Shown here: positions 35,860-45,409 of the stretch, piece by piece
How the letters are laid out: every line of letters begins with the position of its first letter
Numbering within the stretch: position 1 is the stretch's first letter
NCBI GenBank assembly: GCA_034933305.1
Contig: JAYFNU010000014.1
Span: 8,122-72,121, forward strand
Origin: JAYFNU01 sp034933305
GTDB taxonomy: Bacteria; Bacillota; Clostridia; Oscillospirales; Ruminococcaceae
DNA length: 64,000 bases
Reading direction: 5' to 3'
Notes under the pieces: generated by a model
Database searches by the model: none
What the model saw: only the letters and a program-made list of their open reading frames with translations
What the model was told of the DNA's origin: nothing
Made by a program: the position numbers and the translations under genes

Positions 35860-37303
35860 AAAACTCCCTGATCCCGCCCTTGCGCCGGCGGATTTCTTCA
35901 CAGCCGGCGAGATATTCGGCGGGGTATTTATAATTGAAAATGCGACGGATGAGGCCGCCGCGCTGATCGACGAGCTTGGTCACCGCGCCCGCGCCGCACG
36001 CGAGGATGGTGTGCAGCTCGTCCATGATGTAGACGTTGTACAGACATTCCTTCCCCGGCAGCGCGTAGCCCGTGTTCTCGAGATTGTCGACGGTCCCCTT
36101 CTGCTTGTACATGTAATACGGGCGCAGGCCCCATGCCGGCAGCTCTCTGCCCGCGAGGTCCACCATCGCGGCCGCGTCCGGCGACGCCGCCGTGCCGTCC
36201 TCGTTGAGGCGCGACGCCCGCTTGAGCGTCAGCGCGTGGACGGTCACGTTCTCCGGCCCGAGCGTCCGCAGCCAGCTGAGCGTGTGCGCGAAGCTCTCAA
36301 GCGTGTCGCCCGGCAGACCCGCGATGAGGTCGGCGTTGATGTTGTCGAAGCCCGCCTCGCGCGCAAGGCGGAAGCTGCGCTCGATGTCCGCCGCCGTGTG
36401 CCGCCGGCCAAGCGCGCGCAGCACCTCGTCGTTGGCCGTCTGCGGATTGATCGACAGCCGCGTGACGCCCGCGCGCCGGAGCACGTCGAGCTTGTCCGCG
36501 TCGATGGTGTCGGGCCGGCCGGCTTCGACGGAATATTCCCGCGCCGCGGACAGATCGAAGCTGTCGGCGATGGCGCGCGTGAGCTGTTCGAGCTGCGGCG
36601 CGCTGAGCGTCGTGGGCGTGCCGCCGCCGATGTAGACGCTCTCGAGCCGCAGTCCGAGCCGGGCCGCCTCGCCGCCGACGAGCGCGAGCTCGCCGCACAG
36701 CGCGTCGACATACGGCGCGATGAGGCTCTTGTCCCGCTCGACCGATTTTGACACGAACGAACAGTAGGCGCAGCGCGTCGGGCAAAAGGGGATCGCCGCG
36801 TATAAGGAGAAGGAGCGCGGCGTATTGAGCGCCGCGACGGCCTCGCTCGTCTTCGCCGTCTCGAGGCACAGCGCCGCTTTGTCGGCGCTCACGCGGCAGC
36901 GCGTCTCGAGCCGCCACAGGATATCGGTGTCGCGCATGCCCTGCCGCAGCATGGCGCCGACGAACTTCGCCGGCCGGATGCCGGTCATGACGCCCCACGG
37001 GGGCGACGTCGACGTCAGCGAGCACAGCAGGTCGTACAGCATCTGCGCGAGCGCCAGCTCGCATTCCGCGTCGCCGGCGGACACCGGGAGCTTCTGCGTT
37101 TTGGCTGCGCTGAACACGCCGCACCGGACGCTGCACAGCAGCATGTATTCGCCGCCCGTCCGCGCGCGCCGCAGCTGCGCCCAGTCGCCCGTCCTGTCGG
37201 CCTTTTTCGGCGCGCGCTTTTCCACGCGGACGTCCCGCATGAACATGCGCGCGACATTTTCAAGCTCATAAGCGAAATCATGTCCGCTGAGATACAGAAC
37301 CAT
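35825..37303 (-). CDS. hemZ: Radical SAM coproporphyrinogen dehydrogenase-like HemZ
   Basis: A 492-residue radical SAM enzyme. An N-terminal domain of about 165 residues precedes the cluster motif CPTRCAYC (Cys 174, 178, 181), the SAM-binding VYIGGGTPTTL and EYSVEAGRPDTI, and the HemN-type DLIAGLPGD and MYKQKGT motifs. Length and N-terminal domain fit HemZ rather than HemN/HemW. Proposed role is oxygen-independent haem-pathway oxidation; whether this organism makes haem cannot be said. Four bases separate it from the metallo-hydrolase gene upstream. Confidence 0.88.
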   Translation of the reverse strand: MVLYLSGHDFAYELENVARMFMRDVRVEKRAPKKADRTGDWAQLRRARTGGEYMLLCSVRCGVFSAAKTQKLPVSAGDAECELALAQMLYDLLCSLTSTSPPWGVMTGIRPAKFVGAMLRQGMRDTDILWRLETRCRVSADKAALCLETAKTSEAVAALNTPRSFSLYAAIPFCPTRCAYCSFVSKSVERDKSLIAPYVDALCGELALVGGEAARLGLRLESVYIGGGTPTTLSAPQLEQLTRAIADSFDLSAAREYSVEAGRPDTIDADKLDVLRRAGVTRLSINPQTANDEVLRALGRRHTAADIERSFRLAREAGFDNINADLIAGLPGDTLESFAHTLSWLRTLGPENVTVHALTLKRASRLNEDGTAASPDAAAMVDLAGRELPAWGLRPYYMYKQKGTVDNLENTGYALPGKECLYNVYIMDELHTILACGAGAVTKLVDQRGGLIRRIFNYKYPAEYLAGCEEIRRRKGGIREFYESNIQTESTL

Positions 37304-37307
37304 CGGC

Positions 37308-37880
37308 TCAGCGCCCCATGAACGGGTTGCAGGCGCGCTCGTGCGACATCGTCGTGCTCTCGGCGTGGCCGGGCAGCACGAGCAGGTCGGCCTGCGGCAG
37401 CGCGCGCAGCTTCGCGAGCGACGCGCGCAGCGCGTTGAAGTCGCCCTTCGGCAGGTCGGTGCGCCCGACGCTCTCGAAAAACAGCGTATCGCCGGAGAAC
37501 AGCGTGTCCCCGCACAGGTAGCACACGCCGCCCGGCGTGTGGCCCGGCGTTTCGACGGCCGTGAATTCCAGCTCGCCCGCGCGGATGACGTCGCCGTCGC
37601 GGCTGATGCGGTCGGGCGGGAACTTGATGCAGTCGGCGTCGCCCGCGCCGATCGCGACCTTCGCGCCCGTGGCTTCCTTCACCGCCGCGAGCGCCCCGAT
37701 GTGGTCGAAATGGCCGTGCGTCAGCAGGATCCATGCACATTTTAAGCCGTTGTCGGCGAGAAATTTCTCGATTTTCGGGGCCTCGTCGCCCGGGTCGATC
37801 ACGACGGCCGTCTTCGCCTCGTCCCAGACGACGTAGCAGTTGGTCGACAGCATGCCAACGGGCAGACATTCCACATTCAT
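37308..37880 (-). CDS. MBL-fold metallo-hydrolase (YqgX/GloB-like)
   Basis: A 190-residue glyoxalase II-like hydrolase. Metal ligands are seen in THGHFDHIGA, ETPGHTPGG, FSGDTLF and LPGHAESTTM. Small proteins of this type hydrolyse thioesters such as lactoyl-thiols, but the substrate here is open. The ATG was chosen for GGAGG upstream; it overlaps the dtd stop by 4 bases. Confidence 0.88.
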   Translation of the reverse strand: MNVECLPVGMLSTNCYVVWDEAKTAVVIDPGDEAPKIEKFLADNGLKCAWILLTHGHFDHIGALAAVKEATGAKVAIGAGDADCIKFPPDRISRDGDVIRAGELEFTAVETPGHTPGGVCYLCGDTLFSGDTLFFESVGRTDLPKGDFNALRASLAKLRALPQADLLVLPGHAESTTMSHERACNPFMGR

Positions 37881-38332
37881 CTCTTCCAATCCTCCGTATC
37901 GAGCAGTATCGTCACCGGGCCGTCGCAGTCTGCGGCGATGCGCATATCCGCGCCGAATTCCCCGGTCTTCACTTCTTTCAGCGCGCATGCGCGCAGCGCC
38001 CCGACGTACGCGTCGTACGCCGCTTCCGCGAAGGGCGGCTTCGCCGCCGCGATGAACGACGGCCGCAGCCCCTTCTTCGTGTCGGCGGCGAGCGTGAAAT
38101 TCGACACGACGAGCGCCGACAGCCCCAGCTCCCCGGCCGACAGGTTCATTTTTCCCCCGGCGTCCTCAAAGATGCGCAGCTTCGCCGTCTTTTCGGCGAG
38201 CTTCGCCGCGAGCGGCAGCGCGTCGCCCTCCACCGCGCAGAACAGCGCGAACAGCCCCGGCCCGATCCCGCGCGTCTCGCCGCCGCCGATCGTGACGGCA
38301 GCGGATTTTACTCTTTGTAATATTACTCTCAT
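37877..38332 (-). CDS. dtd: D-aminoacyl-tRNA deacylase
   Basis: A 151-residue enzyme that removes D-amino acids from tRNA. Start MRVILQRVKSAAVTI, the substrate motif SNFTLAADTKKGLRPSF (SQxTL type) and the C-terminal DGPVTILLDT holding the Gly-cisPro pair (usually NGPVT) are intact. It lies 13 bases after rel, the classic rel-dtd arrangement. Confidence 0.95.
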   Translation of the reverse strand: MRVILQRVKSAAVTIGGGETRGIGPGLFALFCAVEGDALPLAAKLAEKTAKLRIFEDAGGKMNLSAGELGLSALVVSNFTLAADTKKGLRPSFIAAAKPPFAEAAYDAYVGALRACALKEVKTGEFGADMRIAADCDGPVTILLDTEDWKR

Positions 38333-38345
38333 AGTATTCCGAAAG

Positions 38346-40505
38346 TTATCTCGCGGCGCGGTCGATGCGCTCGACGTCGCGGATCTTGCGCAGCTTGGCG
38401 ATGACGGAATTGAGGTGTTCGGTATTGTTGATGCCGATGGTCACGATGATCTCGGCGCGCTTGTCGGCGGTGGTGCGGGTGTTGAAGGCGAAGATGGGGA
38501 TGTGCATCTGCGACAGCGCGGTGCTGATGTCGGCGATGAGGCCGGTGCGATCGATGCAGGAGATCTCGAGCGTCGACTTGAAGCTCTCGCGGACGTTGTC
38601 GGCCCACGCGACCTTGACCCAGCGCATCGAATTCTCGTCGAGGTAGTGCGCCGCCGCGACGTTCATGCAGTCGCGCTTGTGGACGGACACGCCGTGCCCG
38701 CGGGTGATGAAGCCGACGATGTCGTCGCCCGGCAGCGGATTGCAGCAGCGGGCGAACTTGACGAGGCAGTTGTCGAGTCCCTCGACGATGACGCCCTCGG
38801 CCGACTTGTGCGCGACCGTCGGGACGTCGAAGACCTCGGCGGGGTCCTCCTGCTTGACGAGCTTCTGGTACTCCTCCTTGATCTTCGGCAGCAGCCGCGC
38901 CATCGTGACGCCGCCGTAGCCGATGGACGCGAAGAGGTCGTCGGCGGAGCCGAGCTTCTGGCGCTTGACGATCTCGTCGACGAAGGCGTCGTAGTCGGCG
39001 GCGGGCACGCTGATGAGATGGCGGCGCAGCTCCTTGTCGAAGATGTGCCGGCCCTCCTCGACGTTCTCCTCGCGCTTTTCGCGCTTGAACCACGCGCGGA
39101 TCTTGTTTTTTGCCTCGCCCGTCGTGACGATGTTGAGCCAGTCGCGCGAGGGGCCCTTGTCCTTCGGCCCGGTGATGATCTCGATGATCTCGCCGGTCTT
39201 GACCGTGTAATTGAGCGGCACGATGCGGCCGTTGACCTTCGCGCCGGTCATGCGGTTGCCGACGGCGGAATGGATGGCGTAGGCGAAATCGATCGTGCAG
39301 GAGCCGGCGGGCAGGTTGATGACGTCGCCCTTCGGCGTGAAGACGTAGACCTCCTCGGGCAGCAGGTCGCTCTTGATGTTGCGCAGCAGGTCGACGGAAT
39401 CCTCCGATTCCTTCTGGCTCTCGAGCAGCTGGCGCACCCACGCGAGGCGCTCCTCGAGCTTATCTTTCCCGTTGATGCCGAGCTTGTATTTCCAGTGCGC
39501 CGCGATGCCGTACTCGGCGGTATAGTGCATGTCGTAGGTGCGGATCTGGATCTCGAAGGGGATCGCCTCGCGCCCGACGACCGTCGTGTGCAGCGACTGG
39601 TACATATTGGGCTTCGGCGTGGAGATGTAGTCCTTGAAGCGGTTGGGCAGCGGGCGGTACATGTCGTGCAGCACGCCGAGCGTGTTGTAGCATTCGTTGA
39701 CCGTGCCGACGATGACGCGCACGGCGTAGACATCGTAGATCTCCTCGAAGGAGCGGTTCTGGATGTACAGCTTGCGGTAGATGCCGTAGACCGACTTGAT
39801 GCGCGACTCGATCTCTGCGTCCGTGATGCCGTTTTCCTCGAGTCGCTCGCGGATGTCATGCACCGTGTTTTCGATGAAGCTGCCGCTCAGGTCGTTCTTT
39901 TTGAGCGTCTCGATGATCTCGTTGTAGCCGTAGGCGTCGAGATATTTGAGCGACAGATCCTCGAGCTCCTCCTTGAAGGCGCTCATGCCCAGCCGGTGGG
40001 CGATGGGGGCGTAGACCTCCATCGTCTCGAGCGCCTTGTCGCGGCGCTTCTGCTCGGGCAGCGCGTCGAGCGTGCGCAGGTTATGCAGCCGGTCGCAGAG
40101 CTTGACGAGCATGACGCGGATGTCCTTGCTCATCGCGAGCAGCATCTTGCGCAGGTTCTCCGCCTGCTGCTCCTCGACGGACGAGAAGGGGATCTGGCCG
40201 AGCTTCGTCACGCCGTCGACGAGCAGCGCGATGCTCTCGCCGAAGTCGTGCTCGATCTCCTCGATGGTCTCGTCGGTGTCCTCCACGACGTCGTGCAGCA
40301 GCGCCGCGCAGATGCTCTCGGTGTCGAGGCCGAGATCGACGAGCAGCGACGCGACGGCGACGGGGTGGATGATATAGGGCTCGCCCGTCTCGCGCTTCTG
40401 GTCCTTGTGGCACTTATAGGCGAGCTCGTACGCGCGCCCGATCAGGTCGAGATCATAGGCGCGGCCGCTCTCCTCCATTTGTTTTTTTAATTCTTCGTAA
40501 GTCAT
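38346..40505 (-). CDS. relA: Bifunctional (p)ppGpp synthetase/hydrolase Rel
   Basis: A 719-residue long RSH protein. Domains in order: HD hydrolase (HDVVEDTDE, His71-Asp72, and LCDRLHNLRT), synthetase (RFKDYISTPKPNMYQSLHTT), TGS (VYVFTPKGDVINLPAGS), helical and zinc-finger-like region (FARCCNPLPGDDI) and C-terminal ACT. Both catalytic halves look intact, so it should make and degrade (p)ppGpp in response to stalled ribosomes. The start overlaps recJ by 4 bases. Confidence 0.97.
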   Translation of the reverse strand: MTYEELKKQMEESGRAYDLDLIGRAYELAYKCHKDQKRETGEPYIIHPVAVASLLVDLGLDTESICAALLHDVVEDTDETIEEIEHDFGESIALLVDGVTKLGQIPFSSVEEQQAENLRKMLLAMSKDIRVMLVKLCDRLHNLRTLDALPEQKRRDKALETMEVYAPIAHRLGMSAFKEELEDLSLKYLDAYGYNEIIETLKKNDLSGSFIENTVHDIRERLEENGITDAEIESRIKSVYGIYRKLYIQNRSFEEIYDVYAVRVIVGTVNECYNTLGVLHDMYRPLPNRFKDYISTPKPNMYQSLHTTVVGREAIPFEIQIRTYDMHYTAEYGIAAHWKYKLGINGKDKLEERLAWVRQLLESQKESEDSVDLLRNIKSDLLPEEVYVFTPKGDVINLPAGSCTIDFAYAIHSAVGNRMTGAKVNGRIVPLNYTVKTGEIIEIITGPKDKGPSRDWLNIVTTGEAKNKIRAWFKREKREENVEEGRHIFDKELRRHLISVPAADYDAFVDEIVKRQKLGSADDLFASIGYGGVTMARLLPKIKEEYQKLVKQEDPAEVFDVPTVAHKSAEGVIVEGLDNCLVKFARCCNPLPGDDIVGFITRGHGVSVHKRDCMNVAAAHYLDENSMRWVKVAWADNVRESFKSTLEISCIDRTGLIADISTALSQMHIPIFAFNTRTTADKRAEIIVTIGINNTEHLNSVIAKLRKIRDVERIDRAAR

Positions 40506-42544
40506 ACTGCGGCTCCGTTGAGCTCCCTGAATGTCGGCGCGTCGGACAGCTCATGTTTTTCGGCGCTGTCCGCGGCGCGCAGAAGGCGTCGCCCGTCGGG
40601 CGTTTTTTCGGTTTTCACGAGGCCGAGCTCCTCGAGCACGTCGAAGGCGGCCTCCGTCCTGCCGATGGGCAGCTTCCGGAAGCAGACGCTCACCGCGCCG
40701 TGGTCGTAGCGGTCCGTGCCGGCGGTCTTCAGCTTTCTGTAGACGTAAGCGATGTCCTCGCGCGACGGCGCGACGGACGCGGCGTCGCCCTTCGTCAGCG
40801 GGCGGCCGCAGCAATGGTCGCGGTAAACGGCGACCGAGCGGAAATCCTCGTCCGTGAGGTCGGCGCGGTGCAGCTCGCGGAATTTGACCGACACGATGTT
40901 TTTCGCCGCCCCCTCGTAGATGGACAGCGAGAAGGCCGCGTCGAGCGCGTCGCCGGGCGCAAAGGGCAGCGCCTGCGGCTGAACGCCGAAGAGCGCGCCG
41001 GTGAGCGTGCCGCCCGCGGCGCGCAGCGTCAGGCGGGTGTGCTTTTCGCCCAGCGGCGCCGCCGATACGAGCGTCGCGCCGCGCACGGCGAAGACGGGCT
41101 CCTCGTTGCCGCAGCCGAAGGGCGCGAGCGACGACAGCTCCGCGACGCCGGGCTCGTCGATGTCGGCGGGCGTGATATACGCGTCGACGCGCAGCTCCGG
41201 CAGGCCGATGCTGTCGCGGTGCGTGCGACAAAAGGCGAACAGCGCCTGTTTGAATTCCTCGATGCGCGGCGCGGCGAGCATGAAGCCCGCGGCCATGTCG
41301 TGCCCGCCGAATTTCGTCAGCAGCGGCGCGCAGGCGGCGATCGCCTCGTGCAGCGAAAAGCCGGGCACGCTGCGCCCGCTCCCCTTGGCCGTGTCCCCCT
41401 CGACGGAGATGACGACGGCCGGCTTGCCGTAGCGCTCGACGAGCCGCGAGCAGACGATGCCGATGACGCCCGCGTGCAGATCCTCGCCGCTGATGACGAT
41501 GACCGGCTTTTTGAGCAGCGCCGGATCCTCGTCGATGCGCTGTTCGACGAGGCGGTTGATCTCCTGCTCCGTCGTCTGGCGCGCGCGGTTCAGCTCGCAC
41601 AGCTGCTGCGCCGTCTTCTGCGCGGCGTCCGGATCCTCGGTGATGAGCAGCTGCAGCGCGAGCGCCGCGTTGCCCATGCGGCCCGCCGCGTTGATGCGCG
41701 GCGCGATGGCGAAGGCGATGTCCTGCGCCGTCAGATGCTCGATGTCGAGCCCCGCCTGCCCGCACAGCGCGCGGATGCCCTCGTTCTCGCAGTACGGGAG
41801 CTGCGCAAAGCCCGCTTTGACGATGGCGCGGTTCTGTCCGGTGAGCGGCATGATGTCGGAGACGGTGCCGATGGCGGCGAACACGCCGTACTGGGGCAGC
41901 AGCTCGCCGATGCCGCAGCCCTCGCAGGCCGCCGCGAGCGCGAGCGCCACGCCGACGCCCGCGAGATCCCCGCAGCCGCTCGCGTCGTCCGCGCGCAGCG
42001 GATCGACCACCGCGGCGGCCTGCGGCAGCGCCGACGGCGGCAGATGGTGGTCGCAGACGACGACGTCGACCCCGGCCGCGGCCGCATAGGCGATCTCGTC
42101 GCCCGCGGAGACGCCGTTGTCGACCGTGATGATGAGCGACACGCCGTACTTCTTCATATTGTCGATGGCCGCGCGCGACAGGCCGTAGCCCGTCGAGTCG
42201 CGCGTCGGCAGCGAGCACGCGACGCGCCCGCCCCGACTGAGCAGATACTGGTACATCAGCGCCGTCGAGGTGACGCCGTCGACGTCGTAGTCGCCGAAGA
42301 CGGCGATCATCTCGTCCTTTTCGAGCGCGGCGTTGACGCGCGCCGCCGCCCTGTCCATATCTTTTATCTGAAAGGGGTCGGCGAACTCCGCGCCGTCGTC
42401 AAAAAGCGCCCGCCGCGCCGTCTGTTCGTCGCAGCCGCGCGCCGCGAGCACCCGCGCCGTCAGCTCCCCGATGCCGAGCGACGCGCGCAGCGCCTTCACG
42501 GTCTGCGCGTTCGGCTCGGAAACATTCCATTTTTTTAAGGTCAT
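40502..42544 (-). CDS. recJ: Single-stranded-DNA-specific exonuclease RecJ
   Basis: A 680-residue DHH/DHHA1 exonuclease. Motifs: FGDYDVDGVTSTAL, ITVDNG, VCDHHLPPSALP, GTVSDIMPL and the DHHA1 end FGGHDMAAGFML, followed by an OB-like domain and a C-terminal extension of about 110 residues typical of Firmicute RecJ. It degrades single-stranded DNA 5' to 3' in repair. It lies 19 bases after the FAD protein gene. Confidence 0.96.
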   Translation of the reverse strand: MTLKKWNVSEPNAQTVKALRASLGIGELTARVLAARGCDEQTARRALFDDGAEFADPFQIKDMDRAAARVNAALEKDEMIAVFGDYDVDGVTSTALMYQYLLSRGGRVACSLPTRDSTGYGLSRAAIDNMKKYGVSLIITVDNGVSAGDEIAYAAAAGVDVVVCDHHLPPSALPQAAAVVDPLRADDASGCGDLAGVGVALALAAACEGCGIGELLPQYGVFAAIGTVSDIMPLTGQNRAIVKAGFAQLPYCENEGIRALCGQAGLDIEHLTAQDIAFAIAPRINAAGRMGNAALALQLLITEDPDAAQKTAQQLCELNRARQTTEQEINRLVEQRIDEDPALLKKPVIVISGEDLHAGVIGIVCSRLVERYGKPAVVISVEGDTAKGSGRSVPGFSLHEAIAACAPLLTKFGGHDMAAGFMLAAPRIEEFKQALFAFCRTHRDSIGLPELRVDAYITPADIDEPGVAELSSLAPFGCGNEEPVFAVRGATLVSAAPLGEKHTRLTLRAAGGTLTGALFGVQPQALPFAPGDALDAAFSLSIYEGAAKNIVSVKFRELHRADLTDEDFRSVAVYRDHCCGRPLTKGDAASVAPSREDIAYVYRKLKTAGTDRYDHGAVSVCFRKLPIGRTEAAFDVLEELGLVKTEKTPDGRRLLRAADSAEKHELSDAPTFRELNGAAV

Positions 42545-42563
42545 ATCATTCTCCGGTCATGCT

Positions 42564-44153
42564 CTATTCGGCGCGCGCGAAACGCGCCATGACGGCGAGC
42601 GCCGAGCGCAGTCCGTCGACCGCGGCGCTCATGATGCCGCCCGCGTAGCCGGCGCCCTCGCCGCAGGGGTAGATCCCCCGCGCGCCCGCGGCCTCGCGCG
42701 TTTCGCCGCGCGGCACCCGGACGGGCGACGAGGTGCGCGTCTCGGGGCCCGTGAGGACCGCGCCGCCGTCGCCGAAAAAAGCCAGCTTTTTGGAAAAGAT
42801 CCGCAGCCCCGCGCGCATCGCGTCGGCGAGCTCGCCGCCGTACAGCGCGTCGAAATCGCACGGCGTGACGCCCCGGGCGTACGTCGGCCCGACGCCGCCC
42901 GCGCGCAGTCCCGCCGTCCGGGACAAAAAACTCTGCACATCGCACGCCGGCGCGCGGTAATCGCCGCCCGCGCGCGTGAACGCGGCGCGCTCAAGCGCGC
43001 GCTGATAATCGATCGCGGCGAAGGGGTCGTTCCCGAAATCCTGCGGCCCCACCGAGACGACGAGCGCCGCGTTGGCGTTGGCGCCGTCGCGCGCGTAATT
43101 GCTCATGCCGTTCGTGACGACGCCGCCCTGCTCGGACGCGGCCGGCACGACGCTGCCGCCGGGGCACATGCAGAAGGTGTAGACGCACCGCCCGCCGACG
43201 TGCGCCGACAGCGCATATTCGCCGTGCGGCAGCCGCGGGTCGCCCGCGAAATCGCCGTACATCGCGCGGTCGACGCTGCGCTGCGCGTGCTCGATGCGCG
43301 CGCCGACGGAAAAGGGCTTCGCCTCGAGCGCCAGGCCGCTGTCGCGCAGCAGCGCGAAGGTGTCGCGGGCGCTGTGGCCGCATGCGAGCACCAGCGCGTT
43401 CGTCCCGACGGCCTGTCCGTTCGCCGTCACGCCGCACAGCGCGCCGTCCCGCAGCCGCAGCCCGTCGAGCTGCGTGCGGAACAGGATCTCCCCTCCGTTC
43501 GCGCACACCGCCTGCCGCAGCGCGCGCACCACGGCGCGCAGCCGGTCGGTGCCGACGTGGGGCTTCGCGCGCACGAGCACGTCCTGCGGCGCGCCGAATT
43601 CCGCGAGCGTTTCGAGCACGAAATCGCACAGCGGGTCATTGATGCGCGTCGTCAGCTTTCCGTCCGAAAAGGTGCCCGCGCCGCCCTCGCCGAACTGCAC
43701 GTTGGACACGGGGTCGAACCCGCCGCCGCGGAAAAAGCCCTCCGTCGCCCGCACGCGCTCGTCCATGTCGCCGCCGCGCTCGAGCACGAGCGGCCGGTAG
43801 CCGTACAGGCTCAGCAGATACGCCGCGAACATTCCCGCAGGGCCGAAACCGGCCACGACGGGGCGCCCGCTCAGGCGCTGCGCGCCGAAGACCGGCGTCA
43901 ACTGCCGCTTTTCCGCGAGCGTCACCGACGACGGACAGGCCGCCGCGAGCCGCGCCTCTTCGCGCGCGTCGCGCAGCGTAAGCAGCACGGAGCAGACAGC
44001 GGTGACCTCCCTGTGGCGCGCGTCGTACGACATGCGCCGCAGCCTGTGGTCGGCGACCGCGCTTTCCCTGATATGCAGCCGGGCGCACGCCGCGCCGACG
44101 GCGTCGTCCTCGCCTGCGCCCAGCGGGATGCGCACATCCGATACGACGATCAT
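42564..44153 (-). CDS. FAD-dependent oxidoreductase (COG2509 type)
   Basis: A 529-residue flavoprotein of the group annotated as FAD-dependent dehydrogenase/NAD(P)-utilising protein. The dinucleotide fold begins at VVAGFGPAGMFAAYLL (about residue 95) after a ferredoxin-like N-terminal domain. NVQFGEGGAGTFSDGKLTTR and the end GIYPCGEGAGYAGGI are family hallmarks. The reaction is not known. Its ATG overlaps the cdaR stop by one base, so it belongs to the cdaA-cdaR transcript. Confidence 0.87.
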   Translation of the reverse strand: MIVVSDVRIPLGAGEDDAVGAACARLHIRESAVADHRLRRMSYDARHREVTAVCSVLLTLRDAREEARLAAACPSSVTLAEKRQLTPVFGAQRLSGRPVVAGFGPAGMFAAYLLSLYGYRPLVLERGGDMDERVRATEGFFRGGGFDPVSNVQFGEGGAGTFSDGKLTTRINDPLCDFVLETLAEFGAPQDVLVRAKPHVGTDRLRAVVRALRQAVCANGGEILFRTQLDGLRLRDGALCGVTANGQAVGTNALVLACGHSARDTFALLRDSGLALEAKPFSVGARIEHAQRSVDRAMYGDFAGDPRLPHGEYALSAHVGGRCVYTFCMCPGGSVVPAASEQGGVVTNGMSNYARDGANANAALVVSVGPQDFGNDPFAAIDYQRALERAAFTRAGGDYRAPACDVQSFLSRTAGLRAGGVGPTYARGVTPCDFDALYGGELADAMRAGLRIFSKKLAFFGDGGAVLTGPETRTSSPVRVPRGETREAAGARGIYPCGEGAGYAGGIMSAAVDGLRSALAVMARFARAE

Positions 44154-45409
44154 CAGTTCGGCACCACGCTGATGGTGGCGGTGTAGTCCCCGACCGCCCA
44201 CGTCGTATTGTTGGCCGTGACGGTGAAGCTCACGGGGACGTTATAGGTTCCCTTGTCGATGCTGATCTGACTGACGTCGACGATGGCGACGACGGAGCCG
44301 GCGGACAGCGCCTCGACGTCGGCCGTGGGGCCGATGACCGTGACGTCGTTGATGCGCTGCGTCTCGATCGTGATGGTGTAGTTCGACGGCGCGTTCTGCA
44401 GCCGGATGTCCGTGATGTTGAGCTTCTTGCTCGACAGATTTTCCTTCGGGAACGTGACGGTGACCGACTCGACGTTGTCGAGGTTGACGAACCCGCTCGC
44501 GAGCTCGATGTCGAACGTATAGGATTCGCCGATGCTGAAGACGGCGAGATCGACGTAGCCGACGATCTTCGTCTTCATGTTGTCGATGTTCGCCTCGCTC
44601 GCCGCCACGGGAATGGACGTCCTCGACATGACGTAATTGACGGAGCTGACGTCGAATCCGTCGGGCACGTTCGTGAACTCGATGTCGAGATCGAGGATGC
44701 CCGTCTTGTAAACGGGGATGGTCACGACGGCCGTCTGCGTGTCGAGGCGAACGGTGCCGCCGTCCATCTCCGCGCCGTCGTTGCCATACAGCACGAGATC
44801 GCACTCGTACGTCGCCGACTTCGTGAGCACCTCGTCGACTTCGTAGACGGCGACGACCTTCGCGATCTTGCTGACCTCGTCCTCGGGGCCGATGACGGTG
44901 ACCTCGCCCGGCGACACGGTGATGTTGCCGACCATAAAGCCGTCCGCCACCGACATGCCGATCATCTCGGTGTCGACGGTGAACTTTTTGGACACGGCGG
45001 TGTCGAGCTTGACGGTGATGGAGCTCGGATAGATCGAGACGATGTTGTAATTCTCCATGGCGTTGTTCTTCGTCGCGATGAGATCGAGCTCATACGTCCC
45101 CGGCTCGGTGACCGACGAAAAGATCGGCGTGACGGTGAAGCTGTGCGCGTCGAGCGAATTGAGGACGCCGCGCGAGCCCTCCACCGTGACCGTCACCTTG
45201 TGGTCGACGTCGTCGATGATGTCGAGCCCGAGCGTCTGCAGCACCGAGCTCGACGAATACAGGTCGACCTGCACGCCCTTGATCTCGCGGGAGGTCTCGG
45301 GGCTGATGGTGAAGGCGACGACCGCCCAGACGATGATGGCGGTGACGATCGAAAAAATGATCCGGAAGGGCTTGTTGTTGAACAGCCCGGTCAGTGAGAA
45401 CTTTTTCAT
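44153..45409 (-). CDS. cdaR: YbbR-domain protein CdaR
   Basis: A 418-residue membrane-anchored protein. One N-terminal helix (IIFSIVTAIIVWAVVAFTI) is followed by repeated YbbR beta domains on the outside, seen through the recurring pattern of PSxITV or PGEVTVIGPEDEVS (about residues 60-415). CdaR regulates the diadenylate cyclase CdaA, whose gene overlaps it by 4 bases upstream. Confidence 0.92.
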   Translation of the reverse strand: MKKFSLTGLFNNKPFRIIFSIVTAIIVWAVVAFTISPETSREIKGVQVDLYSSSSVLQTLGLDIIDDVDHKVTVTVEGSRGVLNSLDAHSFTVTPIFSSVTEPGTYELDLIATKNNAMENYNIVSIYPSSITVKLDTAVSKKFTVDTEMIGMSVADGFMVGNITVSPGEVTVIGPEDEVSKIAKVVAVYEVDEVLTKSATYECDLVLYGNDGAEMDGGTVRLDTQTAVVTIPVYKTGILDLDIEFTNVPDGFDVSSVNYVMSRTSIPVAASEANIDNMKTKIVGYVDLAVFSIGESYTFDIELASGFVNLDNVESVTVTFPKENLSSKKLNITDIRLQNAPSNYTITIETQRINDVTVIGPTADVEALSAGSVVAIVDVSQISIDKGTYNVPVSFTVTANNTTWAVGDYTATISVVPN